A DNA stretch of 64,000 nucleotides, from NCBI GenBank assembly GCA_963930655.1, contig OZ005604.1, forward strand, positions 17,928,001-17,992,000, in the 5' to 3' direction. This DNA is from Myrica gale. Taxonomy: Eukaryota; Streptophyta; Magnoliopsida; Fagales; Myricaceae. Under the pieces are notes generated by a model. That model did no database searches. It was not told where the DNA came from and worked only from the letters and a program-made list of their open reading frames with translations. The translations under genes were made by a program, and so were the position numbers. Of the stretch, positions 36,401 to 47,915 are shown piece after piece; the stretch's first letter is position 1; each line of letters starts with the position of its first letter.

Positions 36401-38924
36401 AAATATTTGCTTTTGAATTTCATTGTTTAGTGAAAACTTCAGAATTTCTGGTCTTACAGATGGGGAATCTTATTGTATCCATTGGTTCATTTACCTTCAG
36501 TGTCTGATGCACTAGCTCCATTAGTTGAATTGCCGCTTTAGACACAACACACCTTCCGGACCCAAAAAGCAAGTCAACCACTTGTGCATGAGAGTTTACA
36601 GCAGTTTCATCATTCTTCGCCGTAGAACTTTTCCGCGTGTACATCTATGGGGCGAAAAAGAGTTCATTATGGAGAAAGTTAAAATCTCAAAATATGTCTA
36701 AATGTCCTAGTACCAGGCCAAAAAGCTCACTTGAGGAATGTTGAAGTCACATTGTAGAAGCAATTTTCTAGCATTTGCCAATATTTCTGTCTTTTTTCTA
36801 GATGCAAAGTGAACCTCAACATTTTCAGCGAACTTGCTCAACCTTTCATCCTTGTCATCAGATGCTGAAATGAACATATTCTCTTTTAAAGAAGTCTCAA
36901 ACTGAGATGTACTTTCGATGATCTTTTGAAAGTCACCAAGTTTTGAAGCATCCTTAGGTACAACCTGAAACCGAGAAATCTTACATAATCAGATAAATAG
37001 TTGCATAAATAAGACAGTTTGCCAAAATACAACAATCTAGTCTCATGAATCTCCGGAGAAATCAAATTTTTTATCATATAGATATAGTCTTACTGCAACT
37101 GACTATATATCTCTCGTAACTGTGGAACAAACCTAATACAAAACCTTAAATAAAGTGCCCCCCAAACAAAGACTTGCAAAAATTACCTGGGAAAGAAAGT
37201 TACAAATAATCAGCTCTGATATCCTCGGCCACATCAATCTTCCCAAAGATTGCATCCAAGAGCCATTCTCGAGGCATATGCATTTGTAGATAAACTTAAT
37301 GACCTGATTGATCCCTGAATAGATAGCCTCAACTTCAACATTTTCAATCTGAAAACAGATGAAATAAAAATGTTCAGCATAAAAAGGCTAACAACATTAA
37401 TCAGAAAAAATAGTATATATTCCCCACAAACCATGGTAAAATAAATCAGTGCCCAAAATAACAAGTTTCCAAACCTTGCCGATCAAATCCACCTGAGCAA
37501 GCCCATACACATATCATCACAAGCTGCAAGAAATCTACACAATATAGTGATGATATTTACCTTAGAATCTACTGATGGTACTGTCCTCAATATTGCTTCA
37601 GTCATTCCTTTTGCAACTTGATTTACCTCTTCAACAAATGAAACAGGCAATCTACGACTTACAGCAGGAGTGATAACATACTTGATTATCAGATCTGCAA
37701 CTTTAGCAAGTCCATAATCCAAAATTCCCACAACCTGCAAGAAAGCCTCGTAACAAACAGAGAGAAATGAATTCATCGCGAACCATCTCGGCATGAAACT
37801 AGCAAAAGTACTTTGACTTGTGATCACCAAAATCACTCCATCGTCTAAATGCCTACAAACATCTTTAGCTTCTTGGAAATGACTGTACACAAACTAAAGC
37901 ACTTGCATAGAGACATAAGCATATAAATAGATTATAGTCTGATACATGTACACAAAAAATTATGAATGCATTTGAATAACCCACTGGTTCGACTTACCTC
38001 CATCGCTTCAAAGACTGTTTGCAGCTCAATCCCACCAGTTCCATCAAGGCTCGAACGATGTTGTACGCGGAGCATATTAGTATTCCGTTCGTAAGACACC
38101 GCATTTTCCATGAATTTCACCAGCACCACTTGAATCTACAAACCCAAATCCAAGACCTCTAAAAGGACAATCACAAACTCAAATAAAATCACCACATAAC
38201 CAATAACATTTCACCAAAAAAAAAAGAAACAACGAACAAAAATAGAACCCTATTTGGTTTCGTTCACTTCCCAAATTTTCTCGACAACCAGAGTTTAACA
38301 AAGAGAAAAAAAACTCTACGACCAAAATAACAAATAAATAAACCCTACCTCTTCAAAGCAATCCGACCACTCCTCCTTCAACAACCCGTACACCACAGGC
38401 TCCCTGTTTCTCTCACTATCATCTAATACGTCACCATCAAGGTCACGAATCCTCAACGCCTTCTTCAACTCCCTCACTTCCTCAGCAGCGAATCTTAACT
38501 GCCCATTCGTGACGGCCTCCCTCGCGCCCTTCAGTCTGTCGCTCGTTTCCACAATTGCTCTCGCCAACTCCAGCGACTCCCTCGTCGTCCTCGCCTCCCT
38601 CGTCTTCGCATTCAGCTCGTCGACCGCTTCACGAATCTCCACATCAATCGGACGGTCCGAGATCAATCGCAGCAGATCAGCTATATCAGAGGAGATAAAG
38701 TCAGACTGGGAAACGGCATCATTGCAGAGGGAGAAGAGGTTGGCGAAGTGGTCGTGGTGGGAGAGGAGGTAGGTCCGGACGTTGGACTTGATGTGGATGG
38801 AGTGGGACTCGAGGCGCTGAATGAGGAGGCGGAGATCCGGGGCGGAGAGAGGGCAGGTCGGATCGGAGAGGTCGCTGGCCGATAGGAGATCGCGGACGTT
38901 GATCGAGTCCAAGAGGGCATCCAT
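33418..38924 (-). CDS. ZW10 / MIP1: ZW10 homologue (MIP1-type vesicle-tethering / kinetochore protein)
   Basis: Fourteen coding exons on the minus strand join in frame: 38924-38349, 38135-37998, 37734-37561, 37348-37187, 36964-36731, 36644-36495, 36142-36050, 35604-35509, 35170-35042, 34962-34885, 34737-34579, 34493-34343, 34228-34146, 33501-33418, giving 768 residues. The start MDALLDSINVRDLLSASDL and the end DSPLRKECLFRIENSSF are those of plant ZW10. In plants the protein (MIP1) partners MAG2/RINT1 and Sec20 in retrograde Golgi-to-ER tethering; in animals ZW10 also acts at kinetochores. It is mostly helical, with no membrane span. Exon 12 ends AG|GC, a GC-AG intron. Intron 13 contains a 22-base C run. 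No disabling change is seen. Confidence 0.95.
33874..33895. repeat. Poly(C) tract of 22 bases
   Basis: An uninterrupted C run (G on the transcribed strand) in the last intron of the ZW10 gene. Length may be affected by sequencing error. Confidence 0.9.
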
Positions 38925-40367
38925 CCGCCTCAGCCGAGATCCGACGCCCTGTGACTGGAGGCGGCAGGTAGTAGAGAAAATGAAAAAGGTTTTTGAATCT
39001 CGCGGGAGCTGGGGAGGACTAAAGGGCGGAGACGCCTAGTGCCCCCCGTTGTGGACAGCAGTAGAGTTCGTGTGGACCGAACCGGGTCGTGGTCGTAACT
39101 CGGTCGAGTATTGGCAATAATAATATTAGTCCGTGTCGTTTAGTACCAGTTATTAATGTTAACCTTTTAGTATTAGCATTTTGAAAGCTTGTAATTTCCT
39201 CTCCTTCGCTGAAGATTCCTGAGAGAAGCAATGGCATTGGCAGGGCCTACATCACTTGCCTCAAGCTTTACTACTGACCACGAAGTCACTAGAGAATGAT
39301 ATTACCCAAACACATGAAAGAATTGGGCTATGCAGTTATGCTACTTTATTTTTGAAACTGTGTCAAATTTCCTGAACTTCTTGTACAGAACATAAAAAGC
39401 ATAGCTCAAGGAAAGTTGGTGGAGGGTAATCCATTGAACTTGGTTTTGACCAGGTTCATGCTTTTACATCTCCGATAAAAGTATACGGTAACCTGCAAAT
39501 TCTTGATCATATATTAAGACAATAGCCACGCCAACATATGAACACATTGGCTTATTTGCACTGGACACCTGCATCGGATGTCCCTTGCAAGAGAGATGAT
39601 AAATGTAGTTTTTATGTGTGCCAACACTACCGCAGAGGTTAAGATTAAGGAGTTATTACAAACCAACTATCGATAAGAAGTGAAATAATGAATATGTATA
39701 ATGTATTGATGCTAGTTGAGGAACATATCGATCCTCAATGTTAAGAGCCTCTCTGTCAATTGAAATTTCCAGGGAGGTGCTGTGCAAGGCTCATATATAG
39801 AAATGGTAACAAAAAAAATTGACATGTTTGTCTCACCCACCCTCCCTCATAAGTATTTTTGTTTTCATGTAATTACAATTGACAGATGCAATAAATCTCA
39901 GATAATTACTATGAAAAAAGAAGAAATATGGGTCGTGGATTACACAGTATCCTTTACCGCGAATCTCAGGTTTCTACATTTTCTTTTTGGCATTGTCTGC
40001 ATCAGTTTTGCCCCACCAGATAGGGTAATTAAACACACAAAATGTTAGCCCTGCTTCATCTATATAAACTGATCTTCAGGCACTTGCATTGTCATCTCCA
40101 TTGAGTTTTGAAGAGTTCAGTGGTCAGTCCCTATAGCACCTAGCATTGTCCTTCAAAAGCCTCGGAATAGTGCTTTTGCTGGTTTCTTATTGTCATTTTT
40201 CCTCCCTTTTGTTCTGAATTCTTATACTGTTTATATCCTCGAACATATAAATGCTGAGAAATAGTTGTTTTTGTACCTTTGTTTAACAAAGCACATGCAT
40301 TTTTTTTCTAGTCTATGCATTAGCAGAGATTCAATTGCTTCCATGGATTGTTATCATACTGGTTGAT
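38925..40367. other. ZW10 5' flank and intergenic DNA
   Basis: Contains the ZW10 promoter, reading toward the left. No TATA motif stands out. From about 39240 on the sequence is ordinary AT-rich DNA without a supported gene. Confidence 0.4.
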
Positions 40368-40372
40368 GTCAC

Positions 40373-40918
40373 TGTTAGAATTATGTACCCCTGATAACCA
40401 AATAATTAATCTTCTAATATTTCATATAGAATATAGTTTGGTAGAAGGAATTAATTATATGTAAAGAAACATATTTGCAATAATCTCATATTCCAGGGGT
40501 CAATTACAATATGTTGATGAACTTTATTGTAATTAGTAGAAGCTCTAATTTTATTGAAAGAAGAGTTCTTCAGTTTAATACTACGACTGGAATTTGAGAT
40601 CCCTAAGGATCCTATGTCTCATGCTCTCTCTAGGGTTTCCCAATGCTTATAAATATAAATGTTATACTCAAAGGGTTGGCCATCAGAACCTATAAGAGAA
40701 ATCCCAAAAAGATAGAGTGACATAAACTCTTAGGAGGCAACGCATCTGAGTTGCTGTTCTGAATTGCTGGAGCTTTGGATTGGATCGTAAAGCAGCTTGA
40801 AGTTTGTGGATTCATGAATTCTTGTATTAGGTAGGCAATCAAATCCGCAATTGCAATTATAATCCTGATTGATGTTTTGTTGAAAACATGTTGTTTGTTT
40901 TACTTTAATTCCCTATCA
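40373..40918 (+). repeat. 5' LTR of the copia element
   Basis: 546 bases, TG...CA ends. It aligns along its length with 49391-49944, with many substitutions and small indels, including a gap just before the CTATCA end. Confidence 0.93.
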
Positions 40919-40919
40919 G

Positions 40920-40932
40920 TGGTATCAGAGAC
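40920..40932 (+). promoter_or_regulatory. Primer-binding site (tRNA-Met type)
   Basis: tggtatcagagac begins two bases after the 5' LTR and matches the usual copia primer site complementary to initiator tRNA-Met, with one change at the end. Confidence 0.8.
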
Positions 40933-42277
40933 ATGTTCATATTATTGCAATTATTGGATTATATAGACCTTGCTTATTATTGATTGAGAATCAAAAGCCT
41001 AAAAACCTTTCTCGGTTACTGTTCACGCACTATTATGAATAGTGCAGAATTTTATTATATTTAAATTTGATATACTGTTCACGTTATTTTGTTCCATAAA
41101 TTTATTTTATAAAATCTGTACTTGGTTCATGCGATGAACATGGTTTATTTTTGAAGGGGTTATGAACAGTAAATGTTTGGAATTATTAAAATAAAATTGT
41201 TCATGAGATGAACAGAGGAGGTTGTCGAAACCCTAGTCCACGGCGTCTCTCGGTTGTGAGGACGAGCTGGTCTGCTTGGCACGGGGCTGCAAGAGCCTTG
41301 TGCCGCTGGCAACACCCAGCGGGCGAGCGGCCTAGGGCCCTTGAGCCCGTTGGGGCTGCATCTGCAGCCCAGGAGGGGGTTCCGGCCCCTGGGGTAGTCC
41401 ACGAACATTACGGGTCGGATCGGGCCGGGTTGTGAACCCGGTCCCACCCTTAAAAAATGGAAGGGTTGGGATATTTTGGGCTGGGTTCTAAACTCAGCAC
41501 AAGGCTTGGAACCAGGACCGGTCTGATTGGTCCGGGGCCAGACCGATCTGACCGGTCTAGCAGGGGTTCGGCCAGTTTGACCGATCCGACCTGGTTGACT
41601 GGTTTGACCGATCAACGGTCAACGTTTGACAAAAAAATTGGAATTTTCTTTCAATTTTGGGTGCTAAATAAGATTAATTATTGTAATTTTTCCTATGGTC
41701 TCTGTTATCAATAAATAGTAGTTTTACTTGATTAAAATTGGTTGAAGCAAAAATGGATAAGATCGATTTTAATTTTATAAAATTTTCTTATTTATTTCTT
41801 GAGAAGATAAGTGTCTACATCTTAGTGGGAGTGTCTACTAAAATAGTGACATAAACTCATAAGAATTTGGAACACACTTAGATAATGGAATGCACAAACC
41901 AAATAAACGCAAGTACTAAAATAATATAAGATGTGTTTATTTAGGTAGGCCAAAAGAAAATCGAGAATCACAAATATTTTAAAATATTTTACATATGATG
42001 TAAATTTTGATGAATAGTAGCTATTCGCCTTTATAAGATATGTACAATGATTACCAAAATGGAATTGTTGTTGCATGTAAGGTAGATGTTCTCGATACCC
42101 ATTTAGAATGTCATGAATATAAATATGATATTTCTCATTATTGTGATATAGTTGATATATCTGTTTATTATTCGAATGAGTGGTACCATTAGTAATTCAA
42201 AAACCTGAATTTGGTGGAAATATATGTGTGAATTATTTTGCAGATTCAAAATACCTTTTAATCCTTTGGCTAGGATT
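40933..42277 (+). other. Long leader of the copia element
   Basis: About 1.3 kb between primer site and gag. 41210-41640 is strikingly G/C-rich for this window and contains iterated GACCGG and TTGACCGATC phrases; five TTGAC cores (either strand) fall within 41577-41630. The rest is AT-rich. Confidence 0.6.
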
Positions 42278-43462
42278 ATGGATGACAATCGGTTGACAGG
42301 ACCGAATTATGTTGATTGGAAGAGAAATCTTATGATTGTTCTCTCAGCTGGTAAGATCGGTTATGTTCTAACCTCTTAGTCACCTGTGTTTGCCCTGGAC
42401 AGTGCCATTCAGGAAGAAAATAAAGTCTTTAACAAGTGGCATGATGATGATGATGATATGAAAAAGTGCTATATTATGGCCTCAATCTCAAATGTTTTGC
42501 AAAAAGATTGTGAGGGCATGGCTACAGTTGCAGGCGTTATGTTGCATCTCCAAGAGATGTTTGGAGAGCAGAGCAGATCTGCTAGGCAGACTGCTATAAA
42601 GAATCTGATGTCCAACAAAATGGTGGAAGGGAGCTCAGTCCGGGATCATATCTTGAAGATGATTTCTTTCATCAACGAACTGGACTTTTTAGGAGCTGAG
42701 ATGGATAGTGACACAAAAATTGATGTCATTCTTTCATCTCTGCCTGATTTTTTCAATCAGTTTGTCCTTAATTACAATATGAACAAGATGAGTATGACAT
42801 TGTTAGAGCTGTGCAATATGTTACAGTCAGTTCAAAATCTCATCAAGAAGGACAAACCTACTGTGATGGTCACAAAGAAATCTAATGCTTTTATGAAACT
42901 GAAACATAAGTTTAAGAAATTCAAGAAAAATAATAAAAGGTATCAGGCAGCTAAGAATGTCCAAGGTGGATAAGGAAACAAAGGAGGTGACAAGAACAAA
43001 GTTAAAGAAAATTGTTTCCATTGTGGCAAGCCCGGTCCCTGGAAGAGAAACTGCCGAGTTTACTTAGCTTCTCTTAAAAAGGGCAAACCTTTTGAAGGTA
43101 TGTCTAATATGATTGTAATTGAATTGAATTTAATGGATGATCCATTTAATTCATGGTGTATGGATTTTGGTTCTACATCTCACATCTGCGATATGTTGCA
43201 GGGGTTCAAGGAGACCAGAAGGCTCCATGAAGGGGAGCTGATCCTTATGATGGGGACATGTGCAACTGTTGCAGCGACCGCCATTGGAGTTTTTAGTTTA
43301 GAATTATCTAATAATAGAATTCTGATTCTAGAAGACTGTCTTTATGTTCCAGAAGTTCGTAGAAATTTGATCTCTATTTCAAAACTTGGTTTATCTGGAT
43401 ATTCTTTTCTTTTCAATTCCAAGCTTGTTATTAAGTTTCAAAATAAATTTGTTTCTTTTTAA
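42278..43462 (+). pseudogene. copia gag and protease region
   Basis: From ATG 42278 (MDDNRLTGPNYVDWKRNLM) the frame is UBN2-type gag, stopping at codon 34 (LTS then TAG) and reopening at 42386-42973. The zinc knuckle at about 43015-43056 reads CFHCGKPGPWKRNC, where proline replaces the zinc-binding histidine. The protease motif reads DFGSTSHIC where copia has D-S/T-G. The changes agree with loss of function. Confidence 0.85.
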
Positions 43463-43485
43463 TTATTTATTATGGTCTTTATCAT

Positions 43486-44460
43486 TTGAATGTTGATAAT
43501 TTTTTTAATAATGTTGAGAATGATGATTCCAGTGTGTTATCCCTTAAGAGGAAAAAAGATGTTAATCCAACCTACTTGTGGCATCTAAGACTTGGTCATG
43601 TCAATATTGATATGTTCAATATATTGGTAAAGAATGAGCGATTGCAATTTCTGAAAATTGAGCCATATCCAATCTGTGAGCCCTGCTTACAAGGAAAGAT
43701 GATAAAAAACCTTTTTATAGGAAAGAGAATTAGAGCCACATAAGTATTAGGATTAATATATACTGATGTTTGTAGTCCCTTCAACCACATGACAAGATGA
43801 AGTTTCTCTTATTTCATTACTTTCATTGATGATTATTCCAGATATGGTTATCTATACCTGATGAAGCATAAATCAGAATCCTTTGAAAAGTTAAAGGAAT
43901 TCCACAATGGAGTTGAGAAACAGATTGAAAAGTCCATTAAAATGATTCACTCCGATAGAGGAGATGAATACCTCTTGGATGATTTTAAAGTTTATCTTAA
44001 AGATCATGTAATCATATCTCAACTCACACTACCAGGCACACCACAACACAATGGTGTTGCAGAGAGAAGGAATATAAACCTATTGGATATGGTTCGTTCC
44101 ATGATGAGCATATATGAATTGTCCATATCATTTTGGGACATGTTTTGGAGATCTTTGTTTACTTGTTACACATTATCCCTATAAAATCAATTCCTAATAC
44201 CTCATATGAGTTATGAACTAACAAGATGCTAAGCATAAATCATTTTAAGATATGGGGTTGTCCAGCTCATGTTAAATGTTTAATGTGGATAAGCTGAGAT
44301 CAATAACTGATAGGTGTCTATTTGTAGGCTATCCCAAAATGACTACTGGTTTATACTTCTATAATCCCAATGAAAACAAAGTGTTTGTTAGTAGGAATGT
44401 CACTTTTCTTGAAGAGGATTATAGTTTGAATGAAACTGAGAGTAGAGTACTTCGATGAGC
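43486..44460 (+). pseudogene. copia integrase region
   Basis: Carries the GAG-pre-integrase zinc finger (LWHLRLGHVNIDMFN, CEPCLQGK) and the catalytic core: DDYSRYGYLYLM, IHSDRGDEY and the glutamate in HNGVAERRN. Stops at 43741 and 44182 and frame changes interrupt it. The C-terminal part reads DRCLFVGYPKMTTGLYFYNP. Confidence 0.85.
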
Positions 44461-44639
44461 AAAGAGATAGTATAGTGGCTAAGCAGAATGAGAACAATGA
44501 GGATCAAATGATTATTCTCACTGATTAAACTGAACCTGTTAAGACACAAGAGCCTCGTCGTAGTAAAAAGATTATAAGACCTCCAGTAAAATTCAATTTT
44601 TTAAATGAGATTTATTAAATGGAATCTGAGGGACTGGAG

Positions 44640-45915
44640 ATTGATCCTTATGATTATACAGAGGCTGTGAAGGACAAAGATGTTAAGCATTGACATGTGG
44701 CCATGAAATCAGAGATGGACTCCATGTATTCCAACAAGGTATGAACCTTGGTAGACAAACCAGAAGACATTAAGCCTATAGGTTGCAAATGAGTCTACAA
44801 AAAGAAACTTGGACCAACATGAAAGGTAGAGACCTTTAAAGTTAAGCTGATGGCGAAAAGGGTATACTCAAAAGACTGATATTGCTTATGAGGAAACCTT
44901 TTCACCAGTAGCTATGCTAAAGTCCATAAGGATTCTATTGGTAATTGCAACATACTATGATTATGAGATATGACAGATGAATGTGAAAATTGCATTCTTG
45001 AATGGACACATCCATGAAGAAAATATATATGGACCAGGCAGAAGGTTTCATATCTCGGGAAAATGAATTAAAAGTGTGCAAATTGGAGAAATCCATTTAT
45101 GGCCTAAAACAAGCATCACGTTGTTGAAACATCCGTTTGATGAGCCAATCAAAACATTTGGTTTCTCACAAAACATGGATGAACCTTGTGTCTACAAGAA
45201 GGTTAGTGAGAGTGCTATCACCTTTTTGGTTATTTATGTAGATGATATACTACTCATTGGGAATGATGTAAGAGCTTTGTCATATGTGAAAATGTGATTG
45301 TCTAACAAATTTTCAATGAAAGAGCTTGGAGAAGCATCCTACATACTCGGGATCAAAGTGTTTGGAGACCGAAAGAATAGATTATTGGGTCTCTCACAGG
45401 TCAATTATATTGACAGAATATTGGCTAGAGTTAGCATGATAAATTCCAAGAAATGGTTTCTACCCTTTAGACATGGAATTCATCTCTCTAAGCAGATGTG
45501 TCCAAAAACATCTAAAGAAAGAGAGAAGATGAGTAATTGTCATTATGCTTCAGCTGTAGGGAATCTCATGTATGTTATGTTTTGTACTAGACCTGATATC
45601 AGTCACACATTTAGCATTGTGAGTAAATACCAATCCAATCCAGGTCCAGAACATTGGTCAGCAGTGAAACATATCCTCAGGTATTTGAGAAATATAAAAC
45701 ATTATTTCTTAGTGTATGACAGAGAGGATCTAACTATCCAGGGATATACAGATTCAGATTTTCAATCAGACATTGATTATAGAATATCAACATCCGGATT
45801 TGTGTTCCTTGACAAAGGAGGATTCAGCTGGAGAAGTTTCAAGCAAAGTACTACGACTGATTCTACAACTGAGACAAAATATGTTGCTGCAAAGGAAGCT
45901 ATGTGAATTCGCAAG
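44640..45915 (+). pseudogene. copia reverse transcriptase and RNase H, first part
   Basis: Several frames together give the RT: MKSEMDSMYSN, KLGPT, YDYEI, IYGLKQASR and the catalytic VIYVDDILLIGND near 45235-45265. The 45298-45906 frame continues with ELGEASYILGIKV, TRPDISHTFSIVSKYQSNPG and the RNase H start (GYTDSDFQSDIDYRISTSG). A stop replaces tryptophan at 45904, and the reading then meets the nested LTR after IRK. Confidence 0.85.
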
Positions 45916-46994
45916 TGTTATATGTGTGCCCTAAAAACCAATCATTGTGCATAATTATGAGATAATTATTATTATTGTTCAATCACTTGTATGTTATTTT
46001 GGGTACCTGAAATGACATAAGATGTCATATTTATAATGATATTAGATGTCATATTGTTGAGCAAAATTGTAAAAAAGTCAGGTCAATGATTAATGAATCG
46101 GAGGCGGGGAGTATGACTTTTCGGATCCCTGTTCACTTACTTTGTTCTAGACCAAGGTACATGATAATGTACAAATAGATCTACACTCATTGTGCCTCTA
46201 TAAGATAGAATGATGGACTTCGTAATTGAGGTAGTGACCTTAAGCAGACGAGTGGGTGCAATGTAAGAGTACATGCACTGAACCAGATCAAATATGAATA
46301 CATTCTGGAAACTATCACTGATGAGGCAGTATATTCATTATGTTTGTATACTGTTGGACTCATATAAAAATGTTGCGCAACGAGATTTTGTGAAAAGTTT
46401 TTTTACGGTTTTTACTTAAATTATATATTAAGTAATTATTTGCAAAAAAATATTTTTAAAAAGTTTTGGAAGGCCAATTAGGTACAGACTGAGAATTAAG
46501 AATTATATGAGCTAAAGACTTAATCGATGATATTATTCTGGTCTTATTAGCTCATGTGAAATATAGTATGGTGGAAGAATAAATAAACTTATAATTGTTA
46601 GTAAAAGAGATTTAACAAAAGCAATATCATTATCTCGGGGGTCAATTGTGACATGTTAATAGACATGATAATAATTTGTAGAAGCTCATAAATTCGGATT
46701 ACAGGATATAAAGGGGTTAATAAAAAAGAGTTTTTCATGATTATCTTACGACCGAGATTTGAGATCCCTAAAGATATCACGCTATACCACAGTTGAGTTC
46801 TGAGCCAGCCATTATAAATAGCTCAGAAATCATTTGAGAAAAGATAAAATTCATTTTCAACAAAATCATTTCACGAGAGATTTTCTCTTTCTAGATTCTC
46901 TCTATCAAACCTGTGTGGGTGGGTCTGAAGGAGGCAAAATACTTGGGCTGTCTTGATTTAACGATCATTTCCGCTGCGATCTCGCGTTCCAATA
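45916..46994 (+). mobile_element. Solo LTR of a related copia family nested in RNase H
   Basis: The host RNase H reading breaks after IRK at 45915 and resumes at 47000 with FIQKLEVVPSI. The 5-mer gcaag flanks the insert (45911-45915, 46995-46999). The insert starts TGTTAT and ends CCAATA, probably a worn CCAACA. Its first half resembles host sequence at about 47360-47880 (the pre-LTR tail), and its second half resembles the host LTR from 'agaatatagt' onward. It is therefore an LTR of a sister family whose LTR is longer. Confidence 0.8.
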
Positions 46995-47284
46995 GCAAGT
47001 TCATTCAAAAACTTGAAGTTGTCCCTTCGATTGAGGCGTTTATTCACTTATTCTGCGATAACAATGGTGCAATTGCACAGACAGTGGAACCAAGATCTCA
47101 TCAAAGGACAAAGCACATAGAACGTCGTTTTCACCTAATACGTGATATCATATCCAGAGGTGATGTCACAAGGGTGAAGGTTGCATCAGCTGATAATTTA
47201 GCTGATCCATTTACAAAGCCTTTATCTCAGAAAGTGTTTGAGAGTCATATTAAGGATATGTGTTTGAGATATATGTTTGATTGA
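46995..47284 (+). pseudogene. copia RNase H, last part
   Basis: Reads FIQKLEVVPSIEAFIHLFCD, then SHQRTKHIERRFHLIRD and the terminal DNLADPFTKPLSQKVFE of copia polyproteins, ending MFD then a stop. Confidence 0.85.
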
Positions 47285-47910
47285 GTTTGAGGTTTTGTTT
47301 TTTCCTTTATTATTTGATAATAAAAGTTTATTTGTTTTTCACATATATTATTGTTGTTATGAGTTTATACGTAACATGAGATGTTATGTATGTAAATTTG
47401 TTCAGGTAATATTGTAGAAAAATCATGTTAGAGATTAATAAATCAAAGGTAGAGAATAATGATTTTTCAATTCATTGTAAGCCTGAGATTGTTCTAGACT
47501 TTTGTACCATAAAGTATACACTTGTTGTATGAAAAATGATTGATTCCATCATTGATGTATAACCTTAAGCAGACAAATGGGTGTAATGTAACAATTACAT
47601 AGACTGAACAAGATCTGATCCGATTAAGAACAACTTTTGAAACGATCACTGTCAGGTTAAAGGTTGTTCTATCACAATTCGGTATCATCCTTAGACCTGA
47701 AATGTTTGTATTTATTCATGTATTCTGTACACATACTTTGAGGTTGTCAATCGGTGATGACCATTCAAGACTATATACGAAAATGTTGGGTTGTATGCAT
47801 GATGGATGAGTTATATTAATGCTCAACAAGGAATCCACCAGTTTGTTGGAGAGACAGTATATTCAGTTAGTGTTCATATAAGAGTTGGACCAAAAGAAAT
47901 CTGGCCAGTG
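47285..47910 (+). other. copia pre-LTR tail
   Basis: Untranslated stretch between pol and the 3' end. It resembles the first half of the nested solo LTR (shared phrases include ccttaagcagac and gggtgcaatgta/gggtgtaatgta). Confidence 0.6.
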
Positions 47911-47915
47911 TGTTT

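Noticed and set aside
41160..41615. Minus-strand 151-codon frame in the copia leader
   Set aside because: It arises from the iterated GACCGG/TTGACC sequence and matches no copia protein; orientation is also opposite.
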